From: Anaeramoeba flamelloides | Lineage: Eukaryota > Metamonada > Anaeramoebidae | NCBI GenBank assembly: GCA_027625915.1 | Contig: JANTQA010000016.1 | Location: 501,001-565,000 of the forward strand | Direction of reading: 5' to 3' | Length of the DNA: 64,000 nt | Shown: positions 47,901 to 56,700 of the stretch, piece by piece | Position numbering within the stretch: position 1 is the first letter of the stretch | Layout of the letters: every line of letters begins with the position of its first letter | Translations under genes and position numbers: made by a program | Notes under the pieces: model-generated | Database searches by the model: none | Seen by the model: the letters and a program-made list of their open reading frames with translations, nothing else | Told to the model about the DNA's origin: nothing

Positions 47901-49439
47901 TCTACGGTACTTGATTGGTACTTCACAACACTTTTCTTGAATTCACAGGAGGTAAAAATCTGATAAATTCTAAAAAATATAAAAACAAAATTCAAAAAAA
48001 TAAATTTTTTTTTGTAAAAAGTAATTTAAAAAAAAAATAACAAATAAACTGTCTTTCAAAAAAAAAGATTTTTGATCAATTATTTAATTTCAATATTCTC
48101 GTTTTCATCGGAAACAATCCAATCACTTTTTGTCTTTTTAAAATGGATTCGTTTTTATTAATAAAAATCATCATTGCTTTTTTGTTTACTGTTGAGAGAA
48201 AAATGTTGGACACAGAAAAATAGTTGGACACCATTTTTAATTGGGAACATTACTGAAAATGATTTTTAATTTCAATCGTTTGTGAAATAACTAAAGAAAA
48301 TAACAATAATCTACTTATTAGAATAACGATTAATGTAATTCTACTTTTTCAAAACCTTATCTCTTATACTCTAAAGCAAGTTTAAAAAATACCATTTTCA
48401 GAATTAATAGTAAACTTTACTACAACTTGGATTTTTGTTAAAATAGCATGATCTACTTTAGTTATCAACTATTCAAATGAGTATTCTAGACACACCACAG
48501 ATTAATGAACTTTGAACACCTTTAAACCTGGATTTATATAAAATTCACCGAGTTATCAATAGGATTTGATTTTCAATTTTACTAATGTTCCCAATTAAAA
48601 AAGGTGTCCAACCATTTTTCTGTGTCCAACATTTTTCTCTCAACAGTTATATAAATTTGTTTTTATGGTTCTTAAAGAGATATTTCAAAAAAAAAACAAA
48701 CTTTTTTTACAATATAAAATTTTTAAAAAACGAGAAAAAAGTATAAATCTTAAAGAATAAATGTAAATATTTTTCTATTTTATTTTTTCAAAAATATAAA
48801 AAATTAAAACAACAAAAATATTATCAAAAAAATACAATATAAAAAATAACAAAAATATTATAAAATACCAAAGGTTGGGTACAATGGTGGGATTTATTAA
48901 AATTTTTTGATCTTGTTTGTATGCTTTGTATATTATATCCAATTGCTTGGACTATAAAAAATCTCCGAACTGCAGCATCAGTCGATGGAAAGGTTGCAAA
49001 AAATCTCGAACGTTTAAAAGTGTTTAAAGAATTTTATATGGTTACATTCGTATATATTTATTTAACACGATTGATCATTGTATTATTCCAAGGTGTATTG
49101 CCATTTAAATTAACCTGGATTGCCGATTTATTTTCAGAAACAGCTACCATACTTCTATATTTGTATGTTGGCTATCGTTTTAGACCCGCACAAGAAAATA
49201 TTTATCTTAAGCTTGTTGACGAGAATGAATCTGATGAGGACATTGAAGTGATACCACTTGAAAATTTCGAATTGGAATTTGATACAATAAAAAGAGTTGT
49301 TCGATATGAAGAAACTCAAAGCTCAGATGACTTTTTTGATGATGATCCGGATAACAATGAGAATGATAACGAACAAAAGGATGACGAAGACGATGATAGT
49401 GATGACAATAATATTAATAAAAATGAAAATAATAATTGA
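41548..49439 (+). CDS. GPR107/108-type GOST seven-span Golgi membrane protein (4 exons)
   Basis: Members of the GOST family sit in the Golgi/trans-Golgi and act in membrane traffic. Exons: 41548-41721, 41959-42512, 45905-46077 and 48874-49439. They total 1467 nt (488 residues) and the phases 0, 2 and 1 all close. Exon 1 codes a signal peptide (about 1-20) and the luminal start ETFGFLKGGYFEMKVNEL. The luminal domain ends in YLSAGEIPLPKLY (from about 154), identical to human GPR107 over that stretch. The seven-span core includes IHYVMAVLLISK, SIEYHYLSTRG, YYIFHLFKGILLF, LLGTGWSFMK, IIPLQILANIG, LYPIAWTIKNLR, VDGKVAKNLERLKVFKEFY, YIYLTRLI, ETATILLYLYVGYRFRPAQENIYL. An acidic Asp/Asn tail (from about 421) ends it. 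Introns 2 and 3 are very long and full of repeats. GPR107 versus GPR108 cannot be decided. Confidence 0.93.
41722..41958 (+). other. Intron 1 of the GPR107-like gene
   Basis: GTAATT to CATATTAG, phase 0, 237 bp. It contains an (AAAAC)n microsatellite at about 41889-41927. Joining reads NELT|VSPESKT, in register with other GOST proteins. Confidence 0.85.
42900..43142. mobile_element. CTGGTATTTGAA MITE, copy 3 (inside intron 2)
   Basis: The left end CTGGTCTTTGAAATTTAAAT is opposed by an inverted right end CAAAAACCAG. Subterminal sequence AAAGTGAAAT next to TTTCCCATTTATTTTG matches copy 2 inverted. Confidence 0.65.
43582..44117 (+). repeat. 540-bp family, copy d (inside intron 2)
   Basis: Very close to copy b: the same left end CCAATTCAAAATTTTTAACA, inner AAGGGTGTGTTAAAAATTGT, GATCGATCAAAT and right end GAATTTTAGTTTAG. 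The frame at 44145-44357 lies outside it and looks like chance. Confidence 0.85.
44800..45245. repeat. Palindrome mosaic, locus 8 (inside intron 2)
   Basis: Contains an intact hairpin AATTTGAGAAATAAACCGAA / TTCTGTTTATTTCTCAAATT (45163-45215), the uninterrupted form of the one split by copy b. Also present: a TTCAAGAATTTAAAAG / CTTTTAAATTCTGAA hairpin, AGTGTTCTAGG units, and a CAAACAGGAAGTAATTTTGT tail that recurs inverted at about 8190-8215. Confidence 0.8.
47420..47945. repeat. Palindrome mosaic, locus 9 (inside intron 3)
   Basis: The best-preserved mosaic. TTCCAGAATTTAAAAGAATG is opposed by CAATTCTTTTAAATTCTGGAA (47618-47679), each beside GCGCCGTTAG. The AATCGATAGATTTTCGTTAGG module follows. 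Then a near-perfect palindrome (47739-47812) has arms AGGTTTTTTTTACTTTAGAA / TTCTAAAGTAAAAAAAACCT. Two CCTAGAACACTTC-type units and a CACTCTACGGTACTTG tail end it. Confidence 0.85.
48189..48646. mobile_element. 458-bp non-autonomous TIR element (inside intron 3)
   Basis: TIRs of about 63 bp with only two mismatches, starting CTGTTGAGAGAAAAATGTTG, are flanked by TTA on both sides (48186-48188 and 48647-48649; TA at minimum). Within each TIR the octamer TTGGACAC occurs twice, as in transposases with paired binding sites. The core has no frame. Tc1/mariner affinity is inferred from the TA target. TIR similarity suggests it is young. Confidence 0.9.
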
Positions 49440-49850
49440 ATAGAGTCATCAAAGAAAATATATTAATTTCAAATCTATAAGAATCAAAATTGTTAATTTT
49501 TTTTTGAATATTTTTCAATAAATTAAACATTTTTTTGATTGTTATGTTGTACTTCCTTTTTTTTTTTTTTTTTTTTTTCATTCTTGATTTTATCAAAAAT
49601 TTCTAAAAACGATATTACAATGAAATTATTAAAAAACTATAAAAAAGATTTTTCAAAACAAAATGATTATTGTATTAATTTTCAAGAAGTTCATAATTAT
49701 TTTTCAATATTTAGATTCTATTTCAACCTAAAACTTGTTATATTTTTCCAAGAACCCCCTTTAATACTTTTTTTTATTTCGTTATATTCCAAAGCTTTTC
49801 GAACCCCCACAGTTTAAAATTTATAATACATAGAGTTTTTACAATCTTTT
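49440..49850. other. 3' flank of the GPR107-like gene
   Basis: AT-rich; a T18-type run at about 49556-49578. The frames at 49414-49596 and 49539-49817 are low-complexity and not supported. Confidence 0.45.
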
Positions 49851-50520
49851 ATAAATGTTTTGAGATTATCTTAAAAATGATGAATTGATTAACATCAGAT
49901 TTGTATAACTAGAAATTGTATAAATAAAATCCATTTCAATCAAAGTTTCACTACCAGAAATGAAAAAATCACTATTTTAAATAGTCAGCCAAGATAAAAT
50001 TGTTTACAAATAAGATAAATCATTAACTTCTGGTTAGAGTTGATATTCATAAAAGAATTACCTTAACCAACTTCAAAAATTTTCCAAAATGAATAAAATG
50101 TTTAAAAAAATTTTGGAACCACTTTCATTGGAATGTCTCGTACAAAATTTCACAATTTCTTTTTTAAATTAAAATTATTGATTACAAAATATTTTAATAG
50201 TAACTATATTAATTTTATAGGAAATTACAAAGCCTCAATTTTTCTTATTATTAATTTGGAGTTTCAAATATTGTTTTTTCAAAATTACTTTTCATAAAAA
50301 AAAAGAAATGAATAAAAAAAAAAAAAGAAAAAAAAAAATCGATGAAATTGGAGAAAATAACAATATTATGTTTTAAAAATTTAGAACTTATTTTGAGAAG
50401 AATTTAGATTAAACTCATAGAAATTGTTCTATAAATTCAATAAAAAGGTAAGTTTGATTGAAAAAAAGTTGCTGAAAAAATATCAAATATTTTTTTTTAC
50501 TATTTGATATTGCTCAAAAA
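49850..50520. repeat. 700-bp diverged repeat, copy 2
   Basis: Same order and orientation as 38920-39640: CATTTCAATCAAAGT, CATTGGAATGTCTCGTACAA, TACAAAGCCTCAATTTTTCTT, an A-rich tract, TTAAACTCATAGAA and CAATAAA. Confidence 0.65.
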
Positions 50521-51021
50521 ATTATTAAAAAAATTTAAATTAATTTTTTTATAAACAAATAACTATAAATTCAGAAACATAGTGACACCAACTCTCAGAT
50601 ATAGTGTCTAGGTATTTTCGATTTTAAAGAATTGAGCAGAAAAATTTATATTTTTCTCAATTCTTTCAAAGTAAAAAAAAAAAAAAAACAATGGCATCGG
50701 AATACCATTATTAATCACGATTGTGGAATTTAAATTTATTATTGATTATCTTTCTATTAAGTTTTACTCCTCAATGTTTCAGGACGTGGTATAGTTTTTA
50801 ACTTGGTCATGGAAATGATATTATTATTTTTATATCGATATTTTAATTATTTTTCTTATTCTATTTTTTATTTGAAATATTTCTCTTTAATTACTCCTTT
50901 CTCTAAATAACGAAATCAATTTATAATTAATTTGTTTATTCAATTTCCATAAGTTTAAACAATTCAATGTTTCTACTTTTTAAAAGCAATCATTGAAAAA
51001 CACTTCCAAATTGATTTATGG
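50521..51021. other. Non-coding stretch with a short shared repeat
   Basis: About 50835-50915 carries ATTTTAATTATTTTTCTT and TTAATTACTCCTTTCTC, shared with about 57500-57575 and, inverted, 47285-47365. Nothing else is recognised. Confidence 0.45.
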
Positions 51022-51553
51022 CACCCCGTTCACAATTTTTAAAACACCAAAATTCAATTTTTGAAAAATAAAATCCCCTTTAACCAATTCTAGAAGAAAT
51101 ACTAAATTAGAACCAATAATGAACTAACATTCTAACAATTGTTTATTAATTACAATACCCATATACAAAAAAAAAAAAAATAATTATCAATACTAATAAA
51201 TCAAGACTTGCTAAAAATTTTGGAGAGAGAAAAACAAAAAAATACATTGGTAAATTTGTAAAAATTCTATTAGGATTAGTGATCGATCACTGGTCAGAAA
51301 CCATCAACTCCTTTTATTTGAGTTCTTTTATTGCGAATAAATCAGCCACAAAATATTATATGCCAAAAAAAAGTATTGAAATAAACAAAACAAGTTTGGA
51401 TATTCAAAAATTAAATGAGAACAAAAACTAAAAAGATGAAAAAATATTTTTCTAATTTTTCAAAAATCAAAATTGCTTTCAATTATCAGGAAATTGTATT
51501 ATTATAATTCTTTTAACGATTCTAATTGTTTGTAAAATTTTGAATTTTAGGTT
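51022..51553 (+). repeat. 540-bp family, copy e
   Basis: Full length but more diverged than copies b and d. The left end is CCCGTTCACAATTTTTAAAA, followed by a GATCGATCACTGG block, and the right end is AAAATTTTGAATTTTAGG. Confidence 0.78.
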
Positions 51554-51835
51554 AGTTTGTTTTTTGATTGAATTTTTTTTATTGAGAATAAAATAGCTTA
51601 TTTCCAAAAAAAATTATCATATCTTATACCAAAATATAAGAAATATTATTTATACTCTACATTTTGAGTTTTTTTGATAACTCCATTTTAAATAATTATA
51701 TTTTAAAAACACTCAACATATTCACTATTTAATTAATCGGGTGGGCAAAATTAAAAATTATTGTTTATCAATATATTTTAAAATGAAAAAAATTTACATA
51801 GATAGCAAAAACTACAATATCTCATTAAAATTTTA

Positions 51836-52033
51836 TAGTCAGTTTCACTTTTAAGACACAAACTTTCAAAGAAATTTAAGGCACAATAAAAATCTCAAAT
51901 TAATGCACAAAAATCAAATTCTAGTAAAAATAAATTGTAAAAAAAAAAAATTCAAAATTTTGTGCCTTAATTTGAGATTTTTTTGTGCCTTAAATTTGGT
52001 TGTAAGTTTGTGCCTTAAAAGTGAAACTGACTG
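51836..52033. mobile_element. 198-bp palindromic MITE, copy 3
   Basis: TAGTCAGTTTCACTTTTAAG and its inverted partner CTTAAAAGTGAAACTGACTG are flanked by TA (51834-51835 and 52034-52035). The two halves pair almost throughout. Confidence 0.9.
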
Positions 52034-52179
52034 TAACCCACATAGAGCAATTAATTGAAAAATATTTTTTTTTTATTATTCAATAACAACTGATTATTAA
52101 ATCTTATTATTAATAAACTTTTTAATTCTTATTAAACTCTTAGCCTGATATTTCATAATCATAAAAAATAAAATCAAAT

Positions 52180-52705
52180 AACATAATAGAAAGTGAAACC
52201 CACTTTTTTAAAATCGGTCTGCCATTTCTAAAAAAAGTTGGGCAAATTTACTTTAAATATATTTATTAACCAAAATGGTCATAAACTATTGAAATAGACA
52301 AAATAATTAATAATCTATTTTTTTATTCTTTAAAATAATTCAATTCGTTTTTTAGTATTAGATTACAGAAATAAAATATATTAAATTTTTGGATCTAGAT
52401 TTTATTTGATCTTTATTAGAGGTTACAATACCTATTTAATATTTTCTTTTTGATTCAAAAAAACTTTTTTATAATCTTGTTTTATCCCGAAATTGTTTGA
52501 AATAGAATGGAAAACATATAATTTTATTTGATATTTTTAAAAAATAATTTGTTACTTTACCATATTTCCAGTTTTTTTATTTTGATTGGCTTTACTATAT
52601 TTTGACCAAAAAGTGTTATTTTTTCCTTTGTTTTTAATAAAATAGTTCGATGGGTATATTTTGAAATAAATATCATAGTTATTGATTTGATTGGTATTAA
52701 ACTAA
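52180..52705. repeat. Diverged repeat shared with 56380-56920
   Basis: Weak but collinear similarity, with islands such as GCAAATTTACTTTAAATAT and TTTATTAAcC followed by a T-rich segment. Low confidence, because both are very AT-rich. Confidence 0.35.
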
Positions 52706-53238
52706 AAATTTGAAAATTTCCACACAGTTAAAATGTTCCAAACAATCACAAGAATACAATTTCCTGAAATTAGAGATAATTTTCATTTTTGTAGAATATG
52801 AAAATCATTTTTTTATCTTTTTTTGTTTTTTGTTTTCATTTTCTTTTTTGAATTACATAATCTGTTGAGTTCGATCAACTTTTTTTTTACAACAATTGAT
52901 ATTATGTTAAAGTTGAGTTCTTCAAAATAGAAGAACTCAAATAAAATTAGTCTGATTATATCTAACTTTTTATTGATCAATATTCCTAATAGAAGTTAAA
53001 CAAATTTACATATACACATTTTTTTGTTTTGCTCACTCCAAAATTTTCAATACACGTCAATAATTTATTAGTATTGGTTATTTATTTTTTGTTTTGTGAG
53101 ATATTGTAATTTATAGACAATTGTTAAAATATTAAGAAGTGAATGGTTGTAATTTGGTATTTCATATAGAATTAATTAAATAATTTTTTGTTTTAAAAAA
53201 TGAATTTCGATGTGTTAAAAAATATGAATTGGAGTTTA
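52706..53238 (-). repeat. 540-bp family, copy f (inverted)
   Basis: Full length, reverse orientation: GAAAATTTCCACACAGTTAAA first, then TTGATCAATATTCCTAATAG, inner CCAAAATTTTCAATACACG, and the left end AAAAATATGAATTGG. Confidence 0.8.
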
Positions 53239-53762
53239 ATATTTATCTTAATTTTGTATTGATAATTAATAAATAACTCCACTAAAAAAGATGATTTTTT
53301 ATGAAATGTAAAAACAAATGCCCAAATTTTTTATGAAATACGTTATAATTTTTCATCAAAACCAACTCTTTTTTTTCTTATTATTAATTTTCTTTCTTAA
53401 TTTACTTTGACTTTCTTCTTCCTTTTTTTTTTTTTTTTTTTTTACTTAAATCACATATTAACAGTTTTAAAATTAAATCAATAAATTTGATTTATCTTCA
53501 ATAAAAACAAAAACTAAATTAAACGTACAGAACAAAAAAAAAATAAAAAAAATTTTTCATTCAAATGTTAAAATTTTATTTTAAAAATTTTGTCAGATCA
53601 AAAAACATTTTAAACTTATTACCCTTATTATACATGGCATTACACACCCTATTAATGAGGTGTTTAAGATTAAATGATATTACTTTATATATATATATAT
53701 ATATATATTGGTTTTGGTGTTCTTTTCCACCCTTCTCTCCCCGTTCAATATTATAAAAAAAA
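53239..53762. other. 3' flank of the RasGEF gene
   Basis: AT-rich, with a T-run near 53425-53443 and a (TA)n run at about 53687-53708. The frames in it come from the microsatellite. Confidence 0.45.
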
Positions 53763-56700
53763 TTAAAATAGAATATCTTCTCTTTTAGCTTTCCTAGGTT
53801 CATATTTTAAGGATTTTGAATAACGCTCCTTTTCATCTAAAATAGGCAATTTTTCTAAAAATGAAACAATCTGTTGTACTGGTTGTAAATTATAGCTCTT
53901 ATTTTGGAAATTTTGGATTTCAAAAATCACATCATATATTAATCTTCTTTTAGAAAAATTGATTAGGCCATCAATGAAATCTGGATTACCTTCTTCAATA
54001 AATGTAAGATCCGTTAAATAAACACCCAAATAAGGAATACAAGGAGGATCAACTTTTCGAAGCAAAGAACGATAATATCTATAACTGTTATCAGAGGATA
54101 ATTCCTTTTTCAATTCTTGAATTATTTCGTGGTTTCTTTTTGGTACTTCTTCAAATGTGTATTTTAATCTCCAAATAGCAGAATTTTCAAATCCGCTTAC
54201 AATAGCCATCACGCCATTATAATTATTTAACGATCTTAAATACTCTGCAATTTTACAAAAGCTCATAATGATCCTTGCCCTTTCACGCACCCTTTCGTGT
54301 TTTAAAATCGTTGTAACTACCCATGCCGAAACCTCATTAAATCGATGAATTAATGCAATAACATTTGGTGCACGATATTTTAATTTCGTTTTACTCCAGG
54401 CTAAGTTTAGTAATTCGGGTGGCTTTTTATTTTTTTGTTTTAATTTTTTTATTATAATAAAAATAACATGGAAAATGCAATAGAAATATCAAAATTAGAG
54501 ATAAAAATATTCTTGTAAAAGTTTTCAAAAAAAAAAATAATAAAATAAAATAAAACCAGAATATATAAATATAAAAAAATTTACTCTAATTTTTTGATAA
54601 ATATTAAATTCTAATAACGTTAATTGTCTTGCAATTTCTTCTTCATCAATATCAAATAAAGATAAATCTGGTGAGAAAATATTTTTTGGAACCTTGGGTT
54701 CAGGAGGATCTTTCATAAATTTAGAATTTTTAAAATCTTGGCCACCTAATTCGATATTTCTTAAAATTTTTTTTTTAATTGTTTCAGCAATTGGTTTATT
54801 CGATTTTGATACTGTCTGATCTAAGAAGTTTATTACTTTATCTAGAAGTTTGCGATTAAATTCAGAAAAATTTTCACTGAGCCAAGTTTTTAATACATTA
54901 CAGACACGTAATTGGATACATTGCTTTTTGATTTTGAATTCTTCTTCAGTAATACCCTGTGTTATCGGTACATGATATCTTTGCATTAACCGAGAAAATA
55001 ATTTAGCTGGGGTTGTAAAGGATTGATATGTCATTAAAAAAGTTTTCATATATTTAATATTTTGATTAGTTTCATGAGTAAGTAATTCTACTAATTTGTT
55101 AAGTGTTGCTGCTTTAACTTCATTTGTTTTTGAATGTTCAGTTTCACCAACAATTATATTGTTTTCTTCATGATCCCAAATAGACGTCAAATCCTCATCA
55201 TCATCTTCATCTTCCTCCAAACTATTTTGAGATTTTGATGTATGTGTATTCAAATGATTATTTATAATACATTAACATGTTTATAGATAGATATATGATG
55301 TGTCAAAAGAGAGGGGGGGGGGGGGGGATAAAAGAATTGTTGTGTATTAAAAAATGATTTTGCTTTTTTAATTGTTGTTATTATCAAAATAAAATAAAAA
55401 AAAAAATACCCCATATAATTGAAATGATTAATTAAATTTAGATTCCCGTCACCAGATTCTTCTTCATTTTTTTGGTGAGACATAGTTTGTTCCCAAACAT
55501 ATTCAATATCTTTCATTCCATTTTTTATTAATTTTCGGAGTCTACTATCTTTTAAATAATGTGGTTTATCTAATTTGTTTAATTGTTTTTGGATATAAAT
55601 TTATGGCAATTTCATATATTTGTTATTAAAACAAAAATCGGTTTTTTATAATTGAAATAAAATGTTTAAAAATATCATGAACATAATATGAATTTAAATA
55701 TATATATATATATTAATTAGAAAGAGAGAGCAAAAAAATAATAATTAAAGAAAAAAGAAATTTTTACATTTCACATCTGCTTCATGCTCTAAAATTTTTT
55801 TTGTTTTCCTAAAGCCTAAAGTTATTAAATTTTGCATAATTAATTGCAATACAATTTCATTTGTTAACTTTTCACGGACTTCATCTTTTCCTGGACCATA
55901 TAATCGTATAAATCTATTATTAAGTTTATTTTATTAACATGAAGATAATAACAAAATAGATATTATATTGTTTTTGTGTGAAAAAATAAATTAAAATTAG
56001 ATTGTATTTATTAGGGTTGAAATTTTATCGAAGATTTGCACATTATAAATTCTGATAATTCAATAATTATATATTATTAAATTTCTTATAACAATAATAA
56101 CAAAAGTCTTTTTTTAAAATTCGTTGATACATTTATGATTTATTTACATTAATATATATATATTTGTATAAAGTTTATTTTTTCAGTTCTCTGATATTCA
56201 AAAAATACAAGTGAATTGTATGATCAAAAATTTAATATAATTTAATATTTGTTTTAAAATCCAAAAGATAACCAACCTAAATTTTGAAAATAAATTTCTG
56301 TGTATAGCGTCTAGCGAGAAAAAAAAATTAAGAAATATTCTTTAAAATAAAAAAAATAAATAAAAATACAAATCTAAAAATATCTATAAAACCAGTCTCT
56401 TTCCTAAAAAGCAGTGCAAATTTATTTTAAAGTGCCTTTATTAAACTAAAATTCTAAAATGACTATTTAAATATTCAAAATTGCTCTATATTGTTTATTA
56501 ATTGATTTTTCGTATTAATTCCATTTATGTTGTTTATTTTAAAACATTACTTTAATTAAAGATACAAAAAAATCTAATCTCATTTTTATATGATATTTTT
56601 TAACAGGGGCGAAAATTGGTTGTTCTTTTTTTCTTTTTTTGATTGATAAAAATTTGTTTTTACCAAGAGATTTTATCTTGACAAAAGAATTGAGAATTGA

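Larger units (their letters stand above)
46078..48873 (+). other. Intron 3 of the GPR107-like gene (2.8 kb, repeat-filled)
   Basis: GTAATT to ACCAAAG, 2796 bp, phase 1. Joining gives RGAKGWVQWWDLLKFFDLVC, matching the human GLWKDSLFLVDLLC region. It holds a short CTTTGATTACTCCTTTCTC-type repeat (inverted, about 47285-47365), a mosaic block and a 458-bp TIR element. Confidence 0.88.
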
